Assembly: GCF_027359355.1 (NCBI RefSeq)
Contig: NZ_CP114777.1
Location: 1,302,001 to 1,366,000, forward strand
Direction of reading: 5' to 3'
Length of the DNA stretch: 64,000 nt
Source: Prochlorococcus marinus str. MIT 1214
GTDB lineage: Bacteria > Cyanobacteriota > Cyanobacteriia > PCC-6307 > Cyanobiaceae
Within the stretch, counting starts at the first letter, position 1, and every line of letters begins with the position of its first letter. Both the position numbers and the translations under genes were made by a program. Below the pieces are notes generated by a model that saw nothing but the letters and a program-made list of their open reading frames with translations, made no database searches and was not told the DNA's origin. Shown piece after piece: positions 29,324 through 39,433 of this stretch.

Positions 29324-31009
29324 TCATGCAGCTTTGTGTTCCAGCAAGCTCGCCGCATAGGCATTGGCATCTACAATTTGACCCCCAGCCAATAGAGCCA
29401 ATTCTCTTTGCCTATCTGCGGTTTCCTTTAAATTAGTGACAGAGGACTTGGTACAACCTTCGAAAATAGTCTTTTTTAAAGCAAAATGATTATCAGCAAA
29501 TGCTGCAATTAAAGGTTGATGAGTTACACAAAAAACTTGTCGATGCTTTGACAATTCACTAAGCAACTTAGCCACATAACTACTAACTGATCCACTAACA
29601 CCTGAATCAATTTCATCAAAAATTAATAAATTAGTTTGATCAAATGAAGCAAAGATTGACTTTATTGCAAGAAGAACCCTAGATTTCTCACCTCCTGAAG
29701 CTGATTCTCCAAGAGGGGCTAAGGGAAGACCTGGATTTGCTGAAAACATAAAGGTAACTTTATCAATCCCGTTACTTGTTGGTTCACATTCTTCAAAAAC
29801 AACTTTAAAGCGAATATTAGGAATACCTAATTTTTTCAAACTATTGATCAATTCATGTTCAAATTTTAATGCAATAGTTTTTCTTATCACTGATAAATTT
29901 ATATTAGACTTGTCTCTAATCATTCTTTTTTTATATTCGAATGAAGAAAGTTGATTGATATTATTAGAATCATCTTGAGAAGATAAACAATTAATTAATT
30001 CATTTTTATAGATAATCAGATCTGCTATATTTCTTCGATATTTTGTTTGATAAAATTTGAGAGTAGATAATCTAACTTGTAAATCATTTAAAAAAGATGG
30101 ATCAATATCTAATGTTTTTTCATAATCATTTATCTGATAAATTAAATCATTGAGATTGTTAGTTATTCTATAAAAGTTATCAAAAATCGGTTCTAGAGTA
30201 GAATCAATTTGAGACAATGTTTTTAATTCATTAATGCAAAAATTAGTATGATCTATAATTGATGGATATTCATCTAAGCTTTCATTTAAACGAATTAATA
30301 AAGATTTAACTCCTTCTTTTAATCTTAAAATATTTGATAAACGATTCTGATCAGTTTCTAGCTTAGCTTCCTCCTCTGGATCTTCTAAATCTAATTTATC
30401 TAAATCATTGTATATATACTGCATTTCCTCAAACTCTTTTTTTGAATCAGAGATTTTATCTCTTACCTGCTCAAGCCTTAGATTAGAATCATGCCAGATT
30501 TTCCAATCTTGCTTTACTTGAGTAATAGATTCTTCAATTTTTTTTAAACCTAAAGAATCTAATAAACTTAATTGATAACATGAGTTGTTCAAAATGTAAG
30601 TATCACCTTGTAAAGTAAAATCAAACAAAAGTGATCTTAATTCTGATATTTGATTTTTATTAACTAATACACCATTAATTCTAAATCTAGATTTATATTT
30701 ATGATCTTTCAGCCGCCATTCCCTGGTCACAATTAATTCTTCATCAACATCAAATTCTTGATTGATTAACCAATCTTTTGTCTTCTGCAATACAGAAAAA
30801 ACACCTTCAATTGATGAAAAAACAGATCCTTTAGGTACCAATCGATTATCTAGAGAAGTTTTTTTATTCGCCAATAGAGCATTCAATGTATCAATAAATA
30901 TTGATTTACCTGAACCAGTTTGCCCTGTAAAAACGGTAAAACCCTTATCAAAGTCTATCTCTAAGTTCCCAAATAAAGCTATATTTTGAAAACGAAGGCT
31001 AGTTAGCAT
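29324..31009 (-). CDS. recN: DNA repair protein RecN
   Basis: RecN is an SMC-like ATPase that helps recombinational repair of double-strand breaks. The 561-residue protein has the N-terminal Walker A VFTGQTGSGKSIFIDTLNALL (residues 28-48), a long coiled-coil middle (about 150-350), and the C-terminal SASGGEKSRVLLAIKSIF signature with the Walker B segment LLIFDEIDSGVSGSVSSYVAKLL. The coiled coil is Asn/Lys-rich and a little shorter than in E. coli. No LexA-type box is evident in the 76-nt divergent region shared with the UbiB-family gene. Confidence 0.95.
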   Translation of the reverse strand: MLTSLRFQNIALFGNLEIDFDKGFTVFTGQTGSGKSIFIDTLNALLANKKTSLDNRLVPKGSVFSSIEGVFSVLQKTKDWLINQEFDVDEELIVTREWRLKDHKYKSRFRINGVLVNKNQISELRSLLFDFTLQGDTYILNNSCYQLSLLDSLGLKKIEESITQVKQDWKIWHDSNLRLEQVRDKISDSKKEFEEMQYIYNDLDKLDLEDPEEEAKLETDQNRLSNILRLKEGVKSLLIRLNESLDEYPSIIDHTNFCINELKTLSQIDSTLEPIFDNFYRITNNLNDLIYQINDYEKTLDIDPSFLNDLQVRLSTLKFYQTKYRRNIADLIIYKNELINCLSSQDDSNNINQLSSFEYKKRMIRDKSNINLSVIRKTIALKFEHELINSLKKLGIPNIRFKVVFEECEPTSNGIDKVTFMFSANPGLPLAPLGESASGGEKSRVLLAIKSIFASFDQTNLLIFDEIDSGVSGSVSSYVAKLLSELSKHRQVFCVTHQPLIAAFADNHFALKKTIFEGCTKSSVTNLKETADRQRELALLAGGQIVDANAYAASLLEHKAA

Positions 31010-31085
31010 AACTCTAAGGAATCAAAAAGACGCAAATTAGGCGTAAAATGAACTAGAAGGGATGTAAGAACATCGCCATACCAAA

Positions 31086-32945
31086 ATGGCCGAAGAACTC
31101 AGCGATTTTATTGAAGCCTCAGGTCTACTTGAGTATGACCCGGTGGCTATTGACTCAATCTACAAAAAAAATCCAATTCGTCTACTTCGCAGGCTTTGGC
31201 AGACACTATTACCCATTGGATTGTTTTTACTTGGCGTTGGATGGGAAAAGTTAATTGGTTCCTTAGAAAAAAACGAGAGAAAAACTTTTAGAGCCAAAGA
31301 ATTTACCCAACTGCTTGTTGATTTAGGACCAGCATTTATAAAAGCAGGACAAGCACTATCTACCAGACCAGATATTGTTCCTCCAACAGTTTTAGAAGAA
31401 CTAGCACAGCTTCAAGATCAACTACCAGGTTTTGAAAGTAAACTGGCTATGGCATGCATTGAACAAGATTTAGAAGACAAAATAGAAAACATTTTTCAAG
31501 AAATAGATAGGGAACCAATTTCGGCAGCATCTTTAGGACAAGTACATAAAGCAACACTCAAAAATGGAGAAAAAGTTGCTGTTAAGATTCAAAGACCAGG
31601 CTTAAGAGAACAAATAACTTTAGATCTATACATAGTGAGAAATATAGCTATATGGTTTAAGAATAATATTGGGATTATTAGAAGTGATTTAGTGGCTTTA
31701 ATAGATGAACTGGGCAAAAGAATATTTGAGGAAATGGATTACATTAATGAAGCTAAAAATGCAGAAAAATTTAAGAAGCTTCATAGCGCCAATAAAAAAA
31801 TTGCAGTCCCAAAAATTTATAGAGAGGCTACAAGTAGAAGAGTGCTAACAATGGAATGGATAGATGGCACAAAATTAACAAACATAGACGCTGTCAAAAA
31901 TTTAGGAATTAATCCAAATGAGATGGTAAAAATAGGTGTAAGTTGCAGTCTTCAGCAATTAATTGAACATGGTTTTTTTCACGCTGATCCGCATCCAGGA
32001 AACATCTTAGCTATGGATGATGGTCGTTTATGTTATTTAGACTTTGGTATGATGAGTGATATTACACAACAATCTAGAATTGGATTAATTAGAGCTGTTG
32101 TTCACCTTGTAAATAAAAGATTTGATAAGCTTTCGTATGATTTTGTTCAACTAGGCTTTCTCTCTGAAGAAGTTGATTTAACACCCATTGCGCCAGCTTT
32201 TGAAAGCGTTTTTAGTACTGCTTTAGAGATAGGAGTCAATAAAATGGATTTCAAGGCTGTAACAGATGATATGTCTAGTATAATGTATAAATTTCCTTTT
32301 AAATTACCACCTTATTATGCACTAATAATTAGATCTTTGATTACTTTAGAAGGAATAGCACTTAGTGTTGATCCAGATTTCAAAATATTAGGAGCAGCAT
32401 ATCCTTATTTTGCAAGAAGACTCATGGAAGATGAAAACCCAGAACTGAGAAATAGTTTAAAAGAGATGCTTTTTGATGAAAACAATCTAAAGTTAGAAAG
32501 ATTAGATGATCTTTTAAAAAGTGCTACTAAAGAAAAACAATTAGATAGTGAAAAAATTGTAGACCAAACGATTAATTTTTTGTTTTCTAAAAAAGGTCTT
32601 ATTCTTAGAAACGAATTAGTAAATATTTTAGCTTCAAAAATTGATTCTATTGGATGGAAAACAGTAATAAAATTGAATGATAAACTTCCATCAAAAATAC
32701 GTTCAAAGACAATAGAAAAATCTTCAAAGATTAATACAAAAAAAGTTATTAATCTATCTTCAATTAGTAAATTATTTAACAAATCAAAAATAAAGCCTGG
32801 ATTCAAAAGAAAAATAATATTAAAAAAATTACCAAAAATTTTAATAACCAAAGATACTTACAAAATGGGTTATGGGTTAATGAAAAAAACTTCTGAAAAA
32901 GGATTAATCAGATTAGTTAAAGTTGCAGCCGGTGTAGAACAATAA
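31086..32945 (+). CDS. ABC1/UbiB-family atypical kinase
   Basis: This 619-residue protein has the UbiB-fold motifs: KAGQALSTRPDIVPP (KxGQ extension, about residue 87), the Ala-rich loop ISAASLGQVHKA in place of a P-loop, VAVKIQRP, the ExD motif EMDYINEAKNAEKF, HGFFHADPHPGNIL and CYLDFGMMS. UbiB-like proteins regulate isoprenoid quinone metabolism, in plastids plastoquinone and plastoglobule lipids. One hydrophobic stretch lies near residues 40-58. The Lys-rich C-terminal extension (490-600) is unassigned. A DUF1400 gene follows immediately with no gap, so the two are an operon. Confidence 0.9.
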   Translation: MAEELSDFIEASGLLEYDPVAIDSIYKKNPIRLLRRLWQTLLPIGLFLLGVGWEKLIGSLEKNERKTFRAKEFTQLLVDLGPAFIKAGQALSTRPDIVPPTVLEELAQLQDQLPGFESKLAMACIEQDLEDKIENIFQEIDREPISAASLGQVHKATLKNGEKVAVKIQRPGLREQITLDLYIVRNIAIWFKNNIGIIRSDLVALIDELGKRIFEEMDYINEAKNAEKFKKLHSANKKIAVPKIYREATSRRVLTMEWIDGTKLTNIDAVKNLGINPNEMVKIGVSCSLQQLIEHGFFHADPHPGNILAMDDGRLCYLDFGMMSDITQQSRIGLIRAVVHLVNKRFDKLSYDFVQLGFLSEEVDLTPIAPAFESVFSTALEIGVNKMDFKAVTDDMSSIMYKFPFKLPPYYALIIRSLITLEGIALSVDPDFKILGAAYPYFARRLMEDENPELRNSLKEMLFDENNLKLERLDDLLKSATKEKQLDSEKIVDQTINFLFSKKGLILRNELVNILASKIDSIGWKTVIKLNDKLPSKIRSKTIEKSSKINTKKVINLSSISKLFNKSKIKPGFKRKIILKKLPKILITKDTYKMGYGLMKKTSEKGLIRLVKVAAGVEQ

Positions 32946-33509
32946 ATGAATTTAAATTACTCAAATATAATATTGTTACTAGTTTTATTTTTTTATCCAA
33001 GTGCAAAAAGTGCGGAAAAGCTTTTTCTATACAAAGGAACTTTTAGTAGGTCAATAAATATAGAGGAGTTGAGTAAATTTAATACAACAAAAGAAATCAG
33101 TCAAAAGTTAGAAAATTTAATGAAAATTACAAACCTAAATGATAAAGATCTTCATAATTTTTTATCTTATAAAATAAAAATTCCATTAAAAACAAGTAGT
33201 AAATTAATGAATAGTAAAATAGGTGAAGTATTTTTAAGCAGATTATCTAAAATTATTTATACGAACAAAATATCAAATAAAAAAACAAGTACAAAAGCTA
33301 TAAGATCTGCAATTATATTAAGCTCTTATAAAAATAATGAGAGAATGAATCTTATAGATTTTTTCAAAGAATATCCAAATAAAAATATTGCTATAGATCT
33401 AAACGCATTGAACAAAGCACTTGAAAAAGTAGAATCATTAAAAGAGTTAATCGATTTCTACTCCAATTCTCCTTTTCAAAAGCTAAAAGATGGAAGCTCT
33501 AGCACTTAG
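32946..33509 (+). CDS. DUF1400 exported protein
   Basis: This 187-residue protein begins with a signal peptide (LNYSNIILLLVLFFYPSAKSAEK, likely cleavage near residue 23). The remainder, with SINIEELSKF, LKTSSKLMNSKIGEVFLSRLSKII and KAIRSAIILSSYKNNERMNLIDFFKEYP, follows the DUF1400 pattern known in cyanobacteria, often at the N terminus of alpha/beta hydrolases. Here the hydrolase part is missing, so this is a stand-alone domain. It directly abuts the UbiB-family gene. It should act in the periplasm or thylakoid lumen; function is unknown. Confidence 0.72.
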   Translation: MNLNYSNIILLLVLFFYPSAKSAEKLFLYKGTFSRSINIEELSKFNTTKEISQKLENLMKITNLNDKDLHNFLSYKIKIPLKTSSKLMNSKIGEVFLSRLSKIIYTNKISNKKTSTKAIRSAIILSSYKNNERMNLIDFFKEYPNKNIAIDLNALNKALEKVESLKELIDFYSNSPFQKLKDGSSST

Positions 33510-33535
33510 ATTGTTAAAGATTATTTATTGAATAA

Positions 33536-34642
33536 GTGGCAATTACTAAAAAGCTAAAGCAACTATTCTCTTCTAGCCCAAAAAAAAATAATTGGGATGG
33601 GCTTATAGAAGCTTACAAACCATGGCTACCAGTATCAAATAAAACTCCCATCATCACTTTAAAAGAAGGTGCAACTCCTCTAATAGAAGTCAAGTCAATA
33701 GCTAATCGCATAGGAAAAGGAGTAAAAGTATATGTGAAATATGACGGTCTTAATCCAACAGGGTCATTTAAAGATAGAGGAATGACAATGGCGATCAGTA
33801 AAGCAAAAGAAGAAGGTTGCGAAGCTGTAATTTGCGCAAGTACAGGTAATACATCAGCATCTGCAGCTGCTTACGCCAGTAAAGGAGGAATGAAGTCTTT
33901 CGTTATCATTCCAGACGGATACGTAGCTCAAGGAAAATTAGCTCAAGCGTTAGTTTATGGAGCAGAAGTATTAGCTATTAAAGGAAATTTTGATAAAGCA
34001 TTAGATATTGTTAGAGAGTTATCGGAAAAATATCCAATAACACTAGTTAATTCTTTAAATCCTTATAGATTACAAGGTCAAAAAACAGCAGCTTTTGAAA
34101 TAATAGAAAATCTTGGAAATGCTCCTGATTGGCTATGTATTCCAATGGGCAATGCAGGTAATATAAGTGCCTACTGGATGGGATTTCAAGAATATTTTCA
34201 TGCAAATAAATCGAAAAAACTTCCTCGAATGATGGGGTTTCAAGCAAGGGGTTCTGCTCCCTTAGTTGAAGGTCAGCGAATAAAGAATCCAGAAACTATT
34301 GCCACTGCGATTAGAATTGGAAATCCTGTTAATAAAGAAAAAGCGCTCATAGCAAGAGAATCTAGCAATGGTAAATTCTCATCAGTTACAGACTCAGAAA
34401 TAATAGATGCATATAAAATTCTTGGAAAAGAAGAAGGAATCTTTTGCGAACCTGCTAGCGCAGCTTCCGTAGCAGGTTTATTAAAGATTAAAACTGATGT
34501 TCCAAAAAATTCAATTATTGTTTGTGTTTTAACTGGGAACGGCCTAAAAGACCCTGATTGCGCAATTAATAACAATGATTCAATTTTTCATACAGGTGTA
34601 GAAGCGGAAATCAATTCAATAGCAAAAAAGATGGGGTTTTGA
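33536..34642 (+). CDS. thrC: Threonine synthase
   Basis: ThrC converts O-phosphohomoserine to threonine with pyridoxal phosphate. The 368-residue protein is of the shorter class. The PLP lysine lies in [13 protein letters not shown], the phosphate-binding segment in [19 protein letters not shown], and the cofactor ring contact in the late segment [14 protein letters not shown]. The start is a GTG at 33536. It is the last gene before the putative origin and reads towards it, 26 nt after the DUF1400 gene. Confidence 0.95.
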   Translation: MAITKKLKQLFSSSPKKNNWDGLIEAYKPWLPVSNKTPIITLKEGATPLIEVKSIANRIGKGVKVYVKYDGLNPTGSFKDRGMTMAISKAKEEGCEAVICASTGNTSASAAAYASKGGMKSFVIIPDGYVAQGKLAQALVYGAEVLAIKGNFDKALDIVRELSEKYPITLVNSLNPYRLQGQKTAAFEIIENLGNAPDWLCIPMGNAGNISAYWMGFQEYFHANKSKKLPRMMGFQARGSAPLVEGQRIKNPETIATAIRIGNPVNKEKALIARESSNGKFSSVTDSEIIDAYKILGKEEGIFCEPASAASVAGLLKIKTDVPKNSIIVCVLTGNGLKDPDCAINNNDSIFHTGVEAEINSIAKKMGF

Positions 34643-35015
34643 AAACATTTAAATATCCAACTAAAAAACTGTCTGTTAATTTCGATGATATCTAATTAGT
34701 TATATTGTGGAAAAAGCATGAAAAACCATTAGTTTCTATTTTTTATTTTTCCACAGATAGCCTAAAGAGTGGATAAGTATCTTTTTATCCACCAAAAAAA
34801 GCTTTTATCCACAGTTAAATAATCGAAGATCACTGTTGGTGTCAAAGATTTTTTAAAAAACCACAAAAACCACAAAGCCTACTACTGCTATTTATTTTCA
34901 TATAAAGAAAGTAAAAGAATAATAGGAATGATAAATTTTGTTTTTTTTAACGGTATTGCTTTTTTGAAATAGCTATGAAATTCTTATATCAGTAGATATT
35001 TTTTGAAATAACGGA
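34643..35015. other. oriC: Putative chromosomal replication origin (oriC) region
   Basis: This 373-nt gene-free stretch separates thrC from dnaN. It holds five DnaA-box-like 9-mers in 108 bp: TTTTCCACA at 34706-34714 (-) and 34747-34755 (+), TTATCCACT at 34768-34776 (-), TTATCCACC at 34785-34793 (+) and TTATCCACA at 34805-34813 (+). Beyond them lie AT-rich elements, including TTTTTTAAAAAA at 34849-34860 and two copies of TTTTTTGAAATA. dnaN directly follows, as at the conventional start of Prochlorococcus genomes. No small gene or RNA is evident. Function is inferred and dnaA is not in the window. Confidence 0.85.
34960..35010. repeat. Direct AT-rich 12-mer pair before dnaN
   Basis: TTTTTTGAAATA occurs at 34960-34971 and again at 34999-35010, a 39-nt period. 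Together with TTTTTTAAAAAA at 34849-34860 these are candidates for the unwinding element of the origin. They could alternatively be part of the dnaN promoter. Confidence 0.45.
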
Positions 35016-36176
35016 ATGAAGTTAAATTGCTCACAAACTGAATTGAATACTGCTCTTCAGTTAGTAAGTAGAGCCGTTTCCAATCGACCGACACACCCTG
35101 TCCTAGCAAATGTATTATTGGCAGCTGATGAAGTTACAGGAAAGCTTCGCTTAACTGGCTTTGATTTAAGTTTAGGAATACAAACTTCAATATCAGCTTT
35201 CATAGAAAAAAGTGGGGCTATTACTTTACCTGCTAAGTTATTTGGTGAAATTATTTCTAAATTATCTAATGATTCTCCATTAGTTTTAACATCTGATGAA
35301 AATAGTCAACAAGTCGAATTAACAAGTAAAAGTGGTACATATCAGGTAAGAGGTATGCTTGCAGATGATTTTCCTGATTTACCTTTGGTGGAAAATGGAA
35401 CATCACTTAAACTAAATCCTTTATTATTATCTAATGCAATTAAATCTACTTTATTTGCAAGTAGTACTGATGATGCTAAGCAATTACTTACAGGTATTAA
35501 TCTTACTTTTGATGGGTATGGTATTGAATCAGCAGCTACAGATGGTCATCGATTAGCAGTTTTAAACTTAAATAATATTGTATATGAATCAAAAGATATA
35601 AATAATACTTTAGATGTTGATAAATTTTCTATTACATTACCTTCTAAATCTTTAAGAGAGGTTGAAAAGTTTTTAAGTACTTGTGATATTAGTCAACCAA
35701 TTAATTTTTTTATTGACAAAGGGCAAGTAGTTTTTATATCTGTTGATGAAATTATAACTATTCGGACTTTAGAGGGTTCTTATCCAAATTATTCTCAATT
35801 ATTACCAGAAACTTTTTCTAATGTATTAGAGTTTGATAGAAAAGAATTTATTGCCTCCTTAGAAAGAGTTGCTGTTTTAGCTGATCAACACAATAATGTT
35901 ATCAAATTAACTACTGACAGCGATGCTAAATTAATTAAAATAAGTACTGATGCTCAAGATATAGGAACTTGTTTTGAGTCTTTACCTGTGTCTTTTAAAG
36001 GTGAATCATTTCAAATAGCATTTAATGTTAGATATTTATTAGATGGACTTAAAGTTATAGATTCAAATCTTATTAAGTTAAGTTGTAATGCACCCACAAC
36101 ACCTGCTGTTTTTTCACCTGTTAATAGTGATGTTAATTTTATTTACTTAGTAATGCCTATACAAATTAGAAATTAA
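35016..36176 (+). CDS. dnaN: DNA polymerase III sliding clamp (beta subunit)
   Basis: DnaN forms the ring that tethers DNA polymerase III to the template. The 386-residue protein has the three repeated clamp domains: residues 1-125 (MKLNCSQTELNTALQLVSRA), 126-255 (ESAATDGHRLAVLNLNN) and 256-386, ending VNFIYLVMPIQIRN. The ATG at 35016 follows the AT-rich origin flank. In cyanobacteria dnaN is not in an operon with dnaA. The PRC-barrel gene begins 2 nt after its stop, so dnaN probably heads a dnaN-PRC-purL unit. Confidence 0.96.
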   Translation: MKLNCSQTELNTALQLVSRAVSNRPTHPVLANVLLAADEVTGKLRLTGFDLSLGIQTSISAFIEKSGAITLPAKLFGEIISKLSNDSPLVLTSDENSQQVELTSKSGTYQVRGMLADDFPDLPLVENGTSLKLNPLLLSNAIKSTLFASSTDDAKQLLTGINLTFDGYGIESAATDGHRLAVLNLNNIVYESKDINNTLDVDKFSITLPSKSLREVEKFLSTCDISQPINFFIDKGQVVFISVDEIITIRTLEGSYPNYSQLLPETFSNVLEFDRKEFIASLERVAVLADQHNNVIKLTTDSDAKLIKISTDAQDIGTCFESLPVSFKGESFQIAFNVRYLLDGLKVIDSNLIKLSCNAPTTPAVFSPVNSDVNFIYLVMPIQIRN

Positions 36177-36178
36177 TT

Positions 36179-36961
36179 TTGGCTATTCCTACTAAGTTAC
36201 TATTAAGTGATTTATTAAAACATAATGTTCGGTGTGATAAAGGAATCGATCATGGTCCAGTAGTTAACCCATGGATGCATCCTCCTGTACATCGCATATT
36301 GGGATTAATAAGCCGTCCCTCTAATATGAGATTAGAAAGACATGTTTGGAGGTTAGATCAAGTAAAAGGATTAAATCAGCAAGAAGTATTTTTAAAAGGA
36401 GCTTATTCAATTTCTGATGATCAAACTTTAGAACGTTTTCCTACTTTAATAAATGCTAATGTTTTTAATAGAAGTGGTCAAAAATTAGGATTAATAGCTG
36501 ATTGTTTTTTTGAACTTAAAAATGGAAAAATACAATATTATTTAGTTAGTCGAACAAATCCTCTGATACCAGGAACAAGTAGATGGCGTTTATCTATATC
36601 TCAAATTATCGATAAACAACCTGGTTCTATCTCATGCGATATTGATACATTTGAAGATTTACCAATACAGAAAGCAAGTATAAAAGAAGAATTTCTTAGT
36701 AAGAGTAGAAAATGGAAAACTCAATTTCAAGATTTGACTTATAACGCTTCTGATAGACTGGAGGGATGGATTGATGATCAAATTAGTGAGAATACTAAAG
36801 AATCTATTAAAGATTCTTATAAAACTCAGAATGATCAGGATTCATATGACGACTGGATAGATAATTTAGATATAGATAGTTTAGAAGAATTTAATACAAT
36901 GAATAAACGACAAAGAAATAAAGATTTACCTAATGAGAGAGATCTTGATCCTTGGATTTAA
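36179..36961 (+). CDS. PRC-barrel domain protein
   Basis: This 260-residue soluble protein contains PRC-barrel-like beta segments, for example VFNRSGQKLGLIADCFFELKNGKIQYYLVSR (about residues 95-125). The last third is acidic and probably disordered (QDSYDDWIDNLDIDSLEEF). PRC barrels occur in photosynthetic reaction-centre H subunits and in RimM, but no specific role can be assigned. It starts at TTG 36179, 2 nt after dnaN, and purL begins 3 nt after its stop. By memory this gene is second in many Prochlorococcus genomes. Confidence 0.82.
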   Translation: MAIPTKLLLSDLLKHNVRCDKGIDHGPVVNPWMHPPVHRILGLISRPSNMRLERHVWRLDQVKGLNQQEVFLKGAYSISDDQTLERFPTLINANVFNRSGQKLGLIADCFFELKNGKIQYYLVSRTNPLIPGTSRWRLSISQIIDKQPGSISCDIDTFEDLPIQKASIKEEFLSKSRKWKTQFQDLTYNASDRLEGWIDDQISENTKESIKDSYKTQNDQDSYDDWIDNLDIDSLEEFNTMNKRQRNKDLPNERDLDPWI

Positions 36962-36964
36962 TTA

Positions 36965-39373
36965 ATGACATTTTTAGAGAAAAATGATTTTCAAGAATTA
37001 ATCAATTCATCAAATTTTTTTGTTGAATACGATGTCTTTTCGTCTCTAATTCAAGAGGGGTTAAAAGAATCTGATTATGTGGAAATCTGTAGAAGACTTA
37101 AGCGACCACCTAACAGAAACGAATTAGGCATGTTTGGTGTTATGTGGTCTGAACATTGTTGTTATCGGAATTCCCGTCCTTTATTAAAAAACTTTCCTAC
37201 AACTGGTCCTCGAATCCTTGTAGGTCCTGGAGAAAATGCAGGAGTTGTAGATATTGGTTGTGGCCAAAAATTAGTTTTTAAAATTGAGAGTCATAATCAT
37301 CCATCTGCTGTAGAGCCCTTCCAAGGTGCAGCAACAGGTGTAGGTGGAATTTTGAGGGATATTTTTACTATGGGAGCAAGACCAATAGCATTATTAAATG
37401 CTTTAAGATTTGGCCTTTTAGAAGATGAAAAAAATATTAGTTTACTAGAAGGTGTAGTAGCAGGAATTGCTCATTATGGGAATTGTGTAGGTGTTCCAAC
37501 TATTGGAGGAGAAGTAGGATTTGATAGTAGTTATTCAGGTAATCCTTTAGTTAATGCAATGGCATTGGGATTGATGGAAACAGATGAAATAGTTTGTTCA
37601 GGGGCTAGTGGTATAGATTTTCCAGTTCTTTATGTAGGAAATACAACTGGTAGAGATGGAATGGGTGGAGCAAGTTTTGCTAGTTCCGAACTTTCGAAAA
37701 CTTCTATAGATGATCGACCTGCTGTCCAAGTTGGTGATCCTTTTCTTGAAAAGGGATTAATAGAAGCTTGTTTAGAGGCATTTAAAACAGGATATGTAAT
37801 TGCTGCTCAGGATATGGGAGCTGCAGGACTTACTTGTAGTTGTTCTGAAATGGCTTCAAAAGGTGATGTAGGAATTGAATTGAACCTAGATCTTGTTCCA
37901 GCACGAGAAAAGGGAATGACTGCCTATGAATTCTTGTTATCTGAATCTCAAGAACGAATGTTATTTGTTGTTAAACCTGGCTCGGAAGAAGAACTGAGAA
38001 AATTATTTATGAGATGGGGATTATATGTTGAAGTCGTCGGAAAAGTTTTAAAAGAAAAGGTTGTAAAAGTCTTACATAAAGGACAAATTGTAGCAAATTT
38101 ACCAGCATCTGCACTTGCTGATGATACACCTGTAGAGGAACATTTATTAATCAATTCAACTCCTGAATATTTAAAAGATCATTGGAAATGGACTGAAGAT
38201 GTATTACCTAAAAATTTAAAAGATGGAATTATTAAAATAAATAATAATTTATTTATTAGTTGGAATAATATTCTTATAAACTTATTAAGTACTCCATCAA
38301 TAGCATCAAAAAATTGGATATATAAACAATACGATTATCAAGTTCAATCTAATACAGTTGTTGCTCCTGGAGAAGCTGATGCAGCCGTTATAAGAATTAG
38401 ACCTCAAAATGATTTTAAAACTAAATCAAATCAAAATAGAGGAATAGCATCCGTTGTAGATTGTAATGATAGGTGGGTGTATTTAGATCCTAAACGTGGA
38501 AGTATTGCTGCTGTTGCAGAAGCAGCTAGAAATTTAAGTTGTGTAGGAGCTGAACCTATCGCGATTACTAATAATTTAAATTTTTCTTCCCCTGAAAAAC
38601 CTGTGGGATTTTGGCAATTATCAATGTCTTGCGAAGGCATAACTAATGCATGTAAAGAATTAAACACACCTGTTACTGGAGGCAATGTCTCTTTATATAA
38701 TGATACAAAACAATCAAATAATACTGTTATTCCAATACATCCAACGCCTGTAATTGGTATGGTTGGATTGATAGAAGATATTAATAAAGTTTGTAAAAAA
38801 TCTTGGATTAAAGAAGGTGATCAAATATTGATGTTAGGATTACCTTTAGAAATTAATAACAATCAAGATAATAGAATTTCATTATCTGCTTCATCTTTTT
38901 TAGAGTATATACATGGTTTGAAAACAGGAAGGCCGCCAGAAATAGATTTAAATTTAGAGAAACAAGTTCATTTATTCTTAAGAAATATAATTAAAAAATG
39001 TATGATTAATTCAGCTCATGATTTAGGTGATGGAGGATTAGCAGTAGCTTTAGCTGAATGTTGTATTTCTTCTGGGCTAGGAGCAAATATTGTTATCCCT
39101 TCAAGCGAAGCAAGGTTAGATCGTCTCCTTTTTGCTGAAGGAGGAGGAAGAGTTTTAATTAGTTGTTCAGTTGATCAAAGCTTAGAATTAAAAAAATATT
39201 ATGAAAAGATTTCATTAGAACAAACTAATAGTTTTTCAATATGTAATTTAGGGACTGTAAATAATCAAAACAAATTATTAGTTTATCAAGATAATAATTT
39301 GATTATAGATGTTGATATTCCTAGCTTGGAAGATGCATATAAAAATACTATATCTAAAAAAATAACTAAATAA
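36965..39373 (+). CDS. purL: Phosphoribosylformylglycinamidine synthase subunit PurL
   Basis: PurL makes FGAM from FGAR, ATP and ammonia in purine synthesis. At 802 residues it is the small-type PurL that needs separate PurQ and PurS subunits. Motifs include [45 protein letters not shown], the ATP-site [12 protein letters not shown] and the late domain [18 protein letters not shown]. An internal segment (about 405-440) is Lys/Asn/Ile-rich. purF follows after 60 nt, so two purine genes are adjacent at the origin. Confidence 0.96.
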   Translation: MTFLEKNDFQELINSSNFFVEYDVFSSLIQEGLKESDYVEICRRLKRPPNRNELGMFGVMWSEHCCYRNSRPLLKNFPTTGPRILVGPGENAGVVDIGCGQKLVFKIESHNHPSAVEPFQGAATGVGGILRDIFTMGARPIALLNALRFGLLEDEKNISLLEGVVAGIAHYGNCVGVPTIGGEVGFDSSYSGNPLVNAMALGLMETDEIVCSGASGIDFPVLYVGNTTGRDGMGGASFASSELSKTSIDDRPAVQVGDPFLEKGLIEACLEAFKTGYVIAAQDMGAAGLTCSCSEMASKGDVGIELNLDLVPAREKGMTAYEFLLSESQERMLFVVKPGSEEELRKLFMRWGLYVEVVGKVLKEKVVKVLHKGQIVANLPASALADDTPVEEHLLINSTPEYLKDHWKWTEDVLPKNLKDGIIKINNNLFISWNNILINLLSTPSIASKNWIYKQYDYQVQSNTVVAPGEADAAVIRIRPQNDFKTKSNQNRGIASVVDCNDRWVYLDPKRGSIAAVAEAARNLSCVGAEPIAITNNLNFSSPEKPVGFWQLSMSCEGITNACKELNTPVTGGNVSLYNDTKQSNNTVIPIHPTPVIGMVGLIEDINKVCKKSWIKEGDQILMLGLPLEINNNQDNRISLSASSFLEYIHGLKTGRPPEIDLNLEKQVHLFLRNIIKKCMINSAHDLGDGGLAVALAECCISSGLGANIVIPSSEARLDRLLFAEGGGRVLISCSVDQSLELKKYYEKISLEQTNSFSICNLGTVNNQNKLLVYQDNNLIIDVDIPSLEDAYKNTISKKITK

Positions 39374-39433
39374 TATCTTTATGAATTATAATTTTCAAAT
39401 TAAGCGTATTTTACTTAACCAAGGAATATAATT

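Noticed and set aside
32405-32851. Minus-strand frame of 148 codons inside the UbiB-family gene
   Set aside because: It is antisense to a well supported coding region, is Phe/Leu-rich as expected for a complement of Lys/Glu codons, and has no recognisable domain.
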